From an uncultured Candidatus Melainabacteria bacterium (GTDB taxonomy: Bacteria > Cyanobacteriota > Vampirovibrionia > Gastranaerophilales > Gastranaerophilaceae): 64,000 nt of DNA. The translations under genes were made by a program, and so were the position numbers. The DNA lies in assembly GCA_934757245.1 (NCBI GenBank), contig CAKVLH010000002.1, forward strand, positions 62,001 through 126,000. Direction: 5' to 3'. This document shows positions 53,492 through 60,913 of the stretch, one piece after another (within the stretch, counting starts at the first letter, position 1; every line of letters starts with the position of its first letter). Under the pieces are notes generated by a model. It ran no database searches and was not told where the DNA came from. It worked only from the letters and a program-made list of their open reading frames with translations.

Positions 53492-53650
53492 AGGGAATAG
53501 GGTAATAAGGTAATAAGGTAATAAGAGATTTTAAATTTTTAATTTAAACTTCAGCGATAAATAGATATAGTTACTTCTAAGTATTCGCAAAGTGTAAATA
53601 AAGTTTTTAATCTTTCTTATTCCCTTATTACCCTATTCCCTTATTCCCCT
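53492..53650. repeat. octamer inverted-repeat element, copy e
   Basis: Arms 53492-53525 and 53616-53650 of GGKAATAR-type octamers (GGGAATAG, GGTAATAA). The arms pair less perfectly than in b-d because octamer types are shuffled. The loop is more diverged. The right arm ends five bases before the recR start, leaving no room for a Shine-Dalgarno. Confidence 0.85.
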
Positions 53651-53655
53651 ATAAC

Positions 53656-54252
53656 ATGATTTATCCAAAATCAATTGCAACACTAATAGAACAGTTCCAA
53701 AAATTTCCGTCCGTTGGCCCAAAGTCTGCACAGCGGATGGCTTTTCAGGTGCTTAAAATGCCGTTAAGTGAGGTTGAAAAATTTGCAAATGCAATTCTTG
53801 AAGCTAAAAAGAGTTCTAAAACTTGCGAAATCTGTTTCAATATTTCAACTCAAAGTCCTTGCGAAATCTGTTCTTCAACAAATCGCAATCGTTCGGTAAT
53901 TTGTGTGGTTGCTGAAACTAAGGACTTAATTGCAATTGAAAAAACCAACGAATATCGAGGACTTTATCACGTTCTGCAAGGTCTGATTTCTCCAATGGAC
54001 GGAATTGGTGCAGAAGATATCAGAATCAAAGAATTATTGCAAAGACTTACTGATGATGAAGTCCAAGAAGTTATTTTGGCTCTTTCACCTTCTGTAGAAG
54101 GCGAAGCTACAAGCTTGTATTTGACAAAATTAATTAAACCATTTGGTATAAAGATTTCGCGCATTGCTTTTGGTTTGCCTGTTGGCGCAGATTTAGAATA
54201 TGCAGATGAAGTTACCCTTGCTCGCGCAATAGAAGGCAGACGAGAATTATAG
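53656..54252 (+). CDS. recR: recombination mediator RecR
   Basis: Works with RecF/RecO in loading RecA at gaps. N-terminal helix-hairpin-helix KFPSVGPKSAQRMAF (17-31), a C4 zinc finger (C57, C60, C69, C72), a TOPRIM domain beginning VICVVAETKDLIAIEKT with YHVLQGLISPMDGIG, and the C-terminal ISRIAFGLPVGADLEYADEVTL. 198 aa, normal. The start is preceded directly by an octamer-repeat arm rather than a recognisable ribosome site, so initiation may be unusual. Confidence 0.97.
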   Translation: MIYPKSIATLIEQFQKFPSVGPKSAQRMAFQVLKMPLSEVEKFANAILEAKKSSKTCEICFNISTQSPCEICSSTNRNRSVICVVAETKDLIAIEKTNEYRGLYHVLQGLISPMDGIGAEDIRIKELLQRLTDDEVQEVILALSPSVEGEATSLYLTKLIKPFGIKISRIAFGLPVGADLEYADEVTLARAIEGRREL

Positions 54253-54283
54253 AATTAGTCATAAATTATAGAAATCGTATATA

Positions 54284-54312
54284 TTGACAAAGCCTAATGA
54301 TAGCGCTATACT
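54284..54312 (+). promoter_or_regulatory. sigma-70 promoter before the leader peptide
   Basis: TTGACA (54284-54289), 17-bp spacer, TATACT (54307-54312). The -10 box ends six bases before an ATG at 54319, so transcription should begin at that start codon. Confidence 0.8.
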
Positions 54313-54318
54313 GAGCCT

Positions 54319-54390
54319 ATGCTTACAATTAAAAATTACAACTCAACAACATCCTATTGCTGTTCAACCTCTCAATCGAGACTTGGATAG
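54319..54390 (+). CDS. 23-residue leader peptide with Cys-Cys, leaderless
   Basis: Reads MLTIKNYNST-TSYCCSTSQ-SRLG. The start codon coincides with the predicted transcription start (same six-base geometry as uvrB). The peptide has adjacent Cys codons (TGC TGT) in a Ser/Thr-rich context. An intrinsic terminator hairpin lies 37 bases after its stop and ends just before the next gene. The arrangement is that of an attenuator leader, in which ribosome progress over the Cys/Ser/Thr codons would set terminator formation. The effector is a guess. Confidence 0.5.
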   Translation: MLTIKNYNSTTSYCCSTSQSRLG

Positions 54391-54426
54391 ATTTTGTTAC
54401 GTTGATTTGTAGTAGAAAGTTTTGAA

Positions 54427-54461
54427 GGGTCTGGTTAAATATTTAACGCGACTCTTTTTTT
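54427..54461 (+). terminator. terminator/attenuator before the NFRG gene
   Basis: GGGTC (54427-54431) pairs with GACTC (54450-54454) outside the perfect palindrome GTTAAATATTTAAC (54434-54447), followed by seven T residues. Only 12 bases separate it from the downstream ATG. Confidence 0.75.
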
Positions 54462-54473
54462 GTGGAGCAGGTA

Positions 54474-55985
54474 ATGAGAATAAATAATAATATAAATAGC
54501 AATTTAAAAAATAATAATATAAATTTTAGAGGTCCATTGGATGGCGTTGTAACAAGTGCACTCAGAACTTGCGATATGAACGAAATGGTTAATGCAGTCG
54601 GGCTGGATGTTGGCGCGATGGTAATTCCTCGTGCTTATTATGACACTAAAAACAGAAATCAATACGCAGGTACTGAAACATTCTTTAGAGAACTTAGTGG
54701 AACATTTATCAATTGTTTGGCAGCGGGTATTTTTGCTAAATGGATTGCTAAATTTATGGCCAATAAAGGTGAAGTTAAAATTAATCCGAACAATTGGTTT
54801 ACAAATGATTCTATAAAAACACTTAAAGCTGCTTGGGAAGGTGATACTAAGAAGTATTCAGAAAATGTTTTCAATAATATTTCCGGTCGCGACGGGCACG
54901 AAGTTAGAGAATTTAAAAACATTGATTGGAAAAATGTTGAATGGATTGACGAAGTTCGTTGGGATAAACTAAAATGGCGCGACGCAAAATATAAAAATAT
55001 CCAAAACAAATTGACTTCAAAAGAAGGATTTGTCGATACAATGACTCAAATTATTGAGGACAAAAATATTTCACGCTATGACAAGCATAACGTGCTTTCT
55101 ATTATGGAAAAACGACTGACGAATGCTCTTGGCGCAGAACGTGATACAGAATTAAATATTAAAGGCAATAAGCTTGCAGAAAAACTTGAAAATATTTTGC
55201 GCGACACTCATGATATGGGTAAAGATGTTTTCGGCGTGAATGGTGGAAAAGATGCTGAAAAGATTTTGGCAAGAATTGCTAAAGTTAATAAAGTCAAGGC
55301 TTTTGGTGCAATTACAGGAGCGTGTGTTTTAGGACTTACTAATCAATACATCAATAGAAAGATTACTGAAAAAAGAACAGGTATTAAGGGTTTCGTAGGT
55401 GATGTTGATTTTGCATCTACATTTAAAGGTGAGCAGAAAAAAGATAACTTACTTTGGGCTAAAAAGATTGGTGCAAGCGCGCTTATGGTTGGTATGGTGT
55501 TCCAACTTATGGGTGCAAAAAACTTAAAACAGTTTGCAAAACGTCTTGAATTTTCAGGTCCGATTACAAGCGGAAACGCTATTAAAACAGTTTATGCTTC
55601 AACAATTGTAGGAAGATTTATGGCAGCCGATAACGGAACTGAGCTTAGAGAATCTATGACAAGAGATTATTTGGGCTTCCTTAACTGGCTTGTATTTGGC
55701 GGATTTGCAGCAAAAGGTGTTGCGAATTTACTTGATAAAAAAGGCGAAAATTTGTTCAACTACAATAAAGAAGGCAAAGGTTTAAGACATTGGCTTAATA
55801 ATATGTCATTAAAAACGCATAATGAAATCGCTTCAAAAGGTAAGGATTTTGCTAAAAAGAATATGTGGAAACTTAATGTGGCACAAACGGCCGGTATTGC
55901 TTATTCAGCAATAACTTTGGGGATTTTACTTCCAATGCTTAACGCAAAAATTACAGCGCACAATAGCAAGAAAAAGAGCGCATAA
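54474..55985 (+). CDS. unknown membrane-associated protein with N-terminal INFRGP motif
   Basis: 503 residues, family not recognised. The frame opens at a GTG at 54462, but GGAG (54464-54467) lies seven bases before the ATG at 54474, giving MRINNNINSNLKNNNINFRG with F-x-G at residues 18-20. Hydrophobic segments near 70-90 (TFINCLAAGIFAKWIAKFMA), about 275-295 (AFGAITGACVLGLTNQY), about 340-360 (SALMVGMVFQLMGA) and near the end (AGIAYSAITLGILLPMLNA). An unusual W-rich stretch (NIDWKNVEWIDEVRWDKLKW) looks like short repeats of 8-9 residues. Controlled by the upstream leader/terminator. Probably co-transcribed with the gene at 56037. Confidence 0.72.
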   Translation: MRINNNINSNLKNNNINFRGPLDGVVTSALRTCDMNEMVNAVGLDVGAMVIPRAYYDTKNRNQYAGTETFFRELSGTFINCLAAGIFAKWIAKFMANKGEVKINPNNWFTNDSIKTLKAAWEGDTKKYSENVFNNISGRDGHEVREFKNIDWKNVEWIDEVRWDKLKWRDAKYKNIQNKLTSKEGFVDTMTQIIEDKNISRYDKHNVLSIMEKRLTNALGAERDTELNIKGNKLAEKLENILRDTHDMGKDVFGVNGGKDAEKILARIAKVNKVKAFGAITGACVLGLTNQYINRKITEKRTGIKGFVGDVDFASTFKGEQKKDNLLWAKKIGASALMVGMVFQLMGAKNLKQFAKRLEFSGPITSGNAIKTVYASTIVGRFMAADNGTELRESMTRDYLGFLNWLVFGGFAAKGVANLLDKKGENLFNYNKEGKGLRHWLNNMSLKTHNEIASKGKDFAKKNMWKLNVAQTAGIAYSAITLGILLPMLNAKITAHNSKKKSA

Positions 55986-56036
55986 CTAGCAAAAAAATAT
56001 TTTTAGGCGTTTAATTATTCATGAAGAAATATAAAA

Positions 56037-56843
56037 ATGCAAATTGGTAAGACATTCAACAAAATAATTAATTCGCCATATCTGTCAGCATCATTCTTTC
56101 TGGCAAGTGGCGGATATAAAATATACGAAGATTATACTGGCGCAGATAAAAAATATAAAAAGAAGTTTTTAATCAAAGATACTGTAGCTTTAACTGGTGC
56201 TGCGCTCGGTATGCTTGCTGAAAGAAGTGCAACGAAAAAGTTTGTAAAAAGTAAATTTTATGAAAAAACATTACATAATTTATCAGAAAAGATAGTTTCT
56301 TTACATAAAACTAAAAATGCACAAACTTCTGTTAATTACACAAAAGCGATAATCAAAAATGTATCTTCGAGTTTTACTCTGTTTGCGTCAGGAATTCTTG
56401 GTGCTTTAGGAATGGATTATTTACTTTCTAAAACCGGATTTGAACAACCTACAATTAAAACACGAGATCACGAACGTGAGATGAACAAAGTAAGTCAATA
56501 CATAGACAATAATATTAGCAAAATTATTGATGAAAATACAAAAGAGGAGATGTATTCCAGAGTTACTGACATGCCACAAATGCGTGTTTTCACAACAGGT
56601 TTAATTGGAGCGCAAGCACTTGATCTTGCTAAGGATAAAGAATTCGATAAACGACTTCAGCATACAACAAAGTGTATGATTAATGATTCTCTTGTACCTT
56701 TGTTTTTCTTGTCAACATCCAGTACACTAACTAAAAAAATGCGCTCAATTTATCGTGTTCCAATCATCTTTACCTCACTAGTCGGCGGAACAATGATAAC
56801 TAAAAAGATTATAAATCGATTTGGAAACAAGGCGGATGATTAG
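56037..56843 (+). CDS. unknown membrane protein following the NFRG gene
   Basis: 268 residues starting MQIGKTFNKIINSPY. Hydrophobic stretches: SASFFLASGGYKIYEDYTGA (18-37), TVALTGAALGMLA (about 52-64), SSFTLFASGILGALGMDYLL (about 110-129) and a C-terminal pair including LVPLFFLSTSS. KIYEDYTGADKKYKKKFLIKD resembles GADVYDKYKNDQTEYS in the protein at 27098, hinting at common ancestry. It lies 51 bases after the preceding gene on the same strand. No Shine-Dalgarno is obvious. Function unknown. Confidence 0.7.
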   Translation: MQIGKTFNKIINSPYLSASFFLASGGYKIYEDYTGADKKYKKKFLIKDTVALTGAALGMLAERSATKKFVKSKFYEKTLHNLSEKIVSLHKTKNAQTSVNYTKAIIKNVSSSFTLFASGILGALGMDYLLSKTGFEQPTIKTRDHEREMNKVSQYIDNNISKIIDENTKEEMYSRVTDMPQMRVFTTGLIGAQALDLAKDKEFDKRLQHTTKCMINDSLVPLFFLSTSSTLTKKMRSIYRVPIIFTSLVGGTMITKKIINRFGNKADD

Positions 56844-56887
56844 AAATTAACTATGTATTGGTGTTGAATGCATTATTAATTTCTAAA

Positions 56888-56916
56888 TTGCACCGATGAA
56901 ACATTTATACTATAAT
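56888..56916 (+). promoter_or_regulatory. sigma-70 promoter, leaderless geometry
   Basis: TTGCAC (56888-56893), 17 bp, TATAAT (56911-56916), then six bases to the ATG at 56923. Confidence 0.72.
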
Positions 56917-56922
56917 TTTTCT

Positions 56923-57921
56923 ATGAGGAAGATTAGAAAGCTTTATTATTTTGATAAAAAAAGAATGCAAGAAATGATTTCTTTTCTCAACAACAGAGAT
57001 AAGTACATTAACCACATTATGTTTAATCCGCTTATTCCTCTGCATCATTTATTGCCATTGAGGTTTAAATTTCTTCCAGAATCTTATGTTTTGAAAGACA
57101 AAAAAGAAATTAAGGGTTTGATTACGGTTGCGCCTTCAAGATGTCCGCTAAAAAAAATGGAAATTCAGCGTTTGTTTTTTGAGGACAATTGTTATGACGA
57201 CGCAGGTGAATTGATACAGTTTGTTGTATCGAAATACAAAGCTATGGGTGCGGCGTCTTTTGTTGTGAAAATAGACGATTTTTTGCCGGAATTATTAAAG
57301 CTTTTTGTTGCAAAGTGCGGATTTAGCCAGATTTCTTACGAAAAACTTTGGAAAATTGGCGCATTTGAATCAGAATTTAACAAAAAAGATTTTAGAGAAT
57401 TTAGAAATTCTGACGCTCAAACAGTTGCAAATCTTTATAACGAATCTTTATTACCGCATTTTAGACCGCTATTAAGCCGAGATGCAAAAGAATTTAAGGA
57501 AATCTTTTTCAAAGGACTTTCGTATTTTAGTGAATACAAATATGTAATTGAGGATAAAAATTCGAAAAATATTACGTGCTATCTTTCTATTCAGAGCGCA
57601 GACAGCGAAAACTTTATTCTAGATGTAATTCAATCTTCTTGGGTCGAATTAGATATCTGTGCGGTAATCGGTTTTGCAAAAGCTCAAATTGCAAAGCGTC
57701 AGAAGAATTTTAATCTGTATATAAGAACAAAAAAATATACCCAACTTGGTGAGCGCGATGAAAAATACTTTATGGAAAATAAGTTTGAATGCGTGCAAAA
57801 TCAAGTTGTTTTAACCAACTCATCAGCCAGAATAATCCGCGAAAATGTGCATACAGGACAGTTTACAATTTTAAGCCAATTCTGTAGCGTACGCCCGATT
57901 GCGCAGAACTTCAACAATTAA
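56923..57921 (+). CDS. GNAT-like protein, probably two tandem GNAT folds
   Basis: 332 residues. A longer frame starts at 56896, but that ATG lies inside the promoter; the -10 box at 56911 ends six bases before the ATG at 56923, favouring the shorter, leaderless form (MRKIRKLYYFDKKRMQEM). The first half shows a GNAT-like layout (LKDKKEIKGLITVAPSRCPL ... LKLFVAKCGFSQISYEKLWK). The second half may be a degenerate repeat (EFRNSDAQTVANLYNESL ... KYFMENKFECVQNQVVL). Catalytic activity and substrate are unknown. Confidence 0.72.
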   Translation: MRKIRKLYYFDKKRMQEMISFLNNRDKYINHIMFNPLIPLHHLLPLRFKFLPESYVLKDKKEIKGLITVAPSRCPLKKMEIQRLFFEDNCYDDAGELIQFVVSKYKAMGAASFVVKIDDFLPELLKLFVAKCGFSQISYEKLWKIGAFESEFNKKDFREFRNSDAQTVANLYNESLLPHFRPLLSRDAKEFKEIFFKGLSYFSEYKYVIEDKNSKNITCYLSIQSADSENFILDVIQSSWVELDICAVIGFAKAQIAKRQKNFNLYIRTKKYTQLGERDEKYFMENKFECVQNQVVLTNSSARIIRENVHTGQFTILSQFCSVRPIAQNFNN

Positions 57922-57983
57922 AAAGACTTTGTGCTAAAATAGAACTGGTTAGCAGGTATGAATTGCTACGAGGGATAACATTC

Positions 57984-58022
57984 CCCTCATCCCCAACCCC
58001 TTTCCCATAAGGGGCGAAGGAA
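57984..58022. repeat. CCCTCATCCCCAACCCC repeat fragment
   Basis: CCCCTCATCCCCAACCCC followed by TTTCCCATAAGGGGCGAAGG: the reverse-orientation relative of the elements at 33585 and 41262. Confidence 0.6.
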
Positions 58023-58071
58023 TATATTAATAATCTGCGAACCTATTACAAATAAAAATTTTGAAAGGATT

Positions 58072-59175
58072 ATGAATATGCTAAGAGCCGGAATCGTAGG
58101 ACTTCCGAACGTTGGAAAGTCAACTTTATTTAATGCGCTAACTGCTACAAAGAATGCACAGAGCGCAAATTACCCATTCTGTACGATTGAACCTAACGTT
58201 GGGGTTGTTGTTGTGCCTGATGAAAGATTGCAGATTTTATCAGATTTGTGCAAAGCAAAAGAAATAATCCCTACAGTTATCGAATTCGTTGACATTGCAG
58301 GTCTTGTTAAAGGTGCGAGCAAAGGCGAAGGCTTAGGAAACCAATTCTTGCACAACATCAGAGAAGTTGACGCTATTATTCAAGTTGTAAGATGTTTTGA
58401 TGATGAAAATACAATCCACGTAGAAGGCAAAGTTGACCCTATTTCGGACATTGAAACAATTAATACTGAGCTTGCACTTGCAGATTTAGCTTCTGTAGAA
58501 AGACGTATGCAAAGAATTTCTAAGCAGGCTAAAGGTGGCGACAAGGAGGCAGTTTTAGAAGACGGTGCATTAAAGAAACTTAACGAATTGTTGCAAGACG
58601 GCAAGTTTATCAATCTTAAAGATCACTTTACAGAAGAAGAAATTAACGTTATTAAACAACTTAATTTAATGTCTGTTAAACCTGTAATTTATTGTGCTAA
58701 TGTTTCCGAATTTGACTTGAAAGACGGCAATGATTATACAAAACGCGTTGAAGAATACGCTAAATCACATGGCGCTCAAACAGTTATTATTTGCGCAAGA
58801 ATCGAAGAAGAACTTGTTGAACTTGGTGAAGAAGGTGCTAAAGAATACTTAGAAGAACTTGGAATTTCTGATAGCGGTATTAATAAAATGATTAAATCAG
58901 TTTATGAACTTCTGAACTTGATTACATTTATTACAGCAGGTGAAAAAGAAGTTCACGCTTGGACTATTACGCGTGGAACAAAAGCTCCGCAAGCCGCAGG
59001 TGTAATTCACACAGATTTTGAAAAAGGCTTCATTAGAGCAGAAGTTACAGGATATCAAGATTTTGTTGATAACGGTTCTTATACGGCTTGCAAAGATAAA
59101 GGCGTTACAAGACTTGAAGGTAAGGATTATGTAATGCAAGACGGTGATATCGTTCACTTTAGATTTGCGGTTTAA
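58072..59175 (+). CDS. ychF: redox-regulated ATPase YchF (OBG-family)
   Basis: Translation-associated P-loop NTPase of the Obg family that prefers ATP. G1 GLPNVGKST (10-18), G3 region VDIAGLVKGASKGEGLGNQFL, and the family-specific NxxE-type replacement of the GTP specificity motif (YCANVSE). The C-terminal TGS domain (TITRGTKAPQAAGVIHTDFE ... YVMQDGDIVHFRFAV) is diagnostic. 367 aa. GAAAGGATT precedes the ATG. Monocistronic with terminator. Confidence 0.97.
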   Translation: MNMLRAGIVGLPNVGKSTLFNALTATKNAQSANYPFCTIEPNVGVVVVPDERLQILSDLCKAKEIIPTVIEFVDIAGLVKGASKGEGLGNQFLHNIREVDAIIQVVRCFDDENTIHVEGKVDPISDIETINTELALADLASVERRMQRISKQAKGGDKEAVLEDGALKKLNELLQDGKFINLKDHFTEEEINVIKQLNLMSVKPVIYCANVSEFDLKDGNDYTKRVEEYAKSHGAQTVIICARIEEELVELGEEGAKEYLEELGISDSGINKMIKSVYELLNLITFITAGEKEVHAWTITRGTKAPQAAGVIHTDFEKGFIRAEVTGYQDFVDNGSYTACKDKGVTRLEGKDYVMQDGDIVHFRFAV

Positions 59176-59200
59176 ACTAATACTTAAAACTTTTTATAAA

Positions 59201-59235
59201 AACAGCGCTTCAAAGTTTTTTGAAGCGCTGTTTTA
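59201..59235 (+). terminator. intrinsic terminator after ychF
   Basis: AACAGCGCTTCAAA and its exact complement around GTTT; the stem ends in a short T-tract. Confidence 0.85.
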
Positions 59236-59270
59236 GTAATGCTATTTCGAGAATTGTTGCGCTTACAACA

Positions 59271-59301
59271 TGTTGCATTTGCAACACTCGTATGATAAAA
59301 T
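59271..59301 (+). promoter_or_regulatory. promoter with overlapping operator dyad
   Basis: TGTTGCA-TT-TGCAACA (59271-59286) is a perfect dyad. TTGCAT within it can serve as -35, with TAAAAT (59296-59301) at 17-bp spacing. A repressor bound to the dyad would block the efflux-pump promoter. A nearby CTTACAACATG adds a half-site. Confidence 0.55.
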
Positions 59302-59333
59302 CGTTCTATAAATTAATATAGGATATTTAATAT

Positions 59334-60899
59334 ATGAGTGAAGATATAGCAAAAATTGAGAATATAGAAGAAGAACAATCAAATATTAATCCTTGGCTTA
59401 CATGTTTACCTACTATGACAGCTGCTTTTATGTTTGTATTGGATGAAACAATTGCAAACGTAGCGTTACCACACATGGCGGGAAGTTTTTCGGTAAGTAG
59501 AGAAGAATCTATGTGGATTTTGACTTTCTATCTGATTGCAAGTGGTATTGTAATTCCAATGGTTGGGTGGTTTAGTAAAGTTCTTGGCAGAAAAAACTTT
59601 TTTATTATGAGTATTATATTATTCACAGTAGCTTCTGCGCTTTGCGGCTTGTCTAAAAATTTGGAAACTATGATTTTTGCTCGTATATTACAAGGTATTG
59701 GCGGGGGTGGTTTACTTCCGATTTCTCAAGCAATTTTGATGGAAAATTTTAAGCCTCAAGATAGAGGAAAAGCAATGGCTGTATTTGGTTTAGTAATTGT
59801 ACTTGCGCCAATTGCAGGGCCTGTATTGGGTGGTTGGCTTACCGAAAACTGGTCTTGGCCATTTATTTATTTTATTAACATTCCATTTGGTATAATTGCT
59901 GTAATTTTATCTAACGTTTTTCTCTTTGATCCGCCTTATGCCAGAAAACAACAAAATGTAAAAACAGACGCATTTGGTTTCTTTATGCTTTCAATTTGGC
60001 TTTTGACATTACAAATCGTACTAGATAAAGGTAACAATGCCGACTGGTTCAACGCGCCTTGGATTTGCTGGTTGTCTGCAATATCTTGTGCAACAGGTTT
60101 AGCGTTTTTGATTTCTCAGATTAAAAATAAAGATGCGCTTGTTGATTTAAGTGTATTTAAAGATAAAAACTTCTTTGTCGGAACACTCGTTCAAATTGTA
60201 ATGCAAGCTGTACTTTTGGCATCTATGGCGATTCTTCCGCAATTCTTGCAATCGCTAATGGGATATGATGCGTTTAAAAGTGGTTTATCAATGATGCCAC
60301 GTGGTGTTGGTGCATTAACTGCGATGATTTTATGCGCAACCCTTGCGAATATTATGGATAATAGAATCTTAGTTATGATAGGCTTGGGATGTATTGCCGG
60401 CGCTAGTTGGATGCTTGGTGATTTGAACCTGCAAATTTCAACAATGAATATTGCAATTCCGAATTTCTTATTTGGTATTGGATTAGGACTTGCGATGATT
60501 CCGGTTATTACTTTATCTATGGCAACAATCAGTAATGACCAAATGACAAACGCCAGTGGTCTGCAAAACTTGTTAAAAAACCTTGGTGGTGCGTTTGGTA
60601 CATCAATTGTTGCAACTTTGCTTTCACGTGGCGCGCAAAAACATCAATTTATGCTTATTCAACATTTGACTGATACTGCACAAAATTACACAGAAAGAGT
60701 GCAAACTTATGGAAGTGCGTTTATGACAACGTTCGATCCGCACACAGCGACTTATATGGGACAGCATACGGCTTATCAATTGTTAATGCAGCAAGCAAAC
60801 TTATCAGCATTTATTGACGCATTTAGGATTTTTGCACTTGCCGGTGTTATAATTATTCCATTGATACTACTTTTGAAAAAAATCAAAGAAGAAGTTTAA
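59334..60899 (+). CDS. DHA2-family (EmrB/QacA-type) drug efflux transporter
   Basis: 14-helix major facilitator exporting lipophilic drugs by proton antiport. TM1 has FVLDETIANVALPHMAG, motif A is GWFSKVLGRKNFF, and motif C is LAPIAGPVLGGWLTENWSWPFIYFINIPFG. 521 aa, standard for EmrB. No emrA membrane-fusion gene is adjacent, although a periplasmic adaptor is usual in Gram-negatives. AGGAT precedes the ATG. The operator dyad upstream suggests inducible control. The next gene (ABC permease) follows at 14 bases. Confidence 0.93.
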   Translation: MSEDIAKIENIEEEQSNINPWLTCLPTMTAAFMFVLDETIANVALPHMAGSFSVSREESMWILTFYLIASGIVIPMVGWFSKVLGRKNFFIMSIILFTVASALCGLSKNLETMIFARILQGIGGGGLLPISQAILMENFKPQDRGKAMAVFGLVIVLAPIAGPVLGGWLTENWSWPFIYFINIPFGIIAVILSNVFLFDPPYARKQQNVKTDAFGFFMLSIWLLTLQIVLDKGNNADWFNAPWICWLSAISCATGLAFLISQIKNKDALVDLSVFKDKNFFVGTLVQIVMQAVLLASMAILPQFLQSLMGYDAFKSGLSMMPRGVGALTAMILCATLANIMDNRILVMIGLGCIAGASWMLGDLNLQISTMNIAIPNFLFGIGLGLAMIPVITLSMATISNDQMTNASGLQNLLKNLGGAFGTSIVATLLSRGAQKHQFMLIQHLTDTAQNYTERVQTYGSAFMTTFDPHTATYMGQHTAYQLLMQQANLSAFIDAFRIFALAGVIIIPLILLLKKIKEEV

Positions 60900-60913
60900 G
60901 GATTTTAGATATA

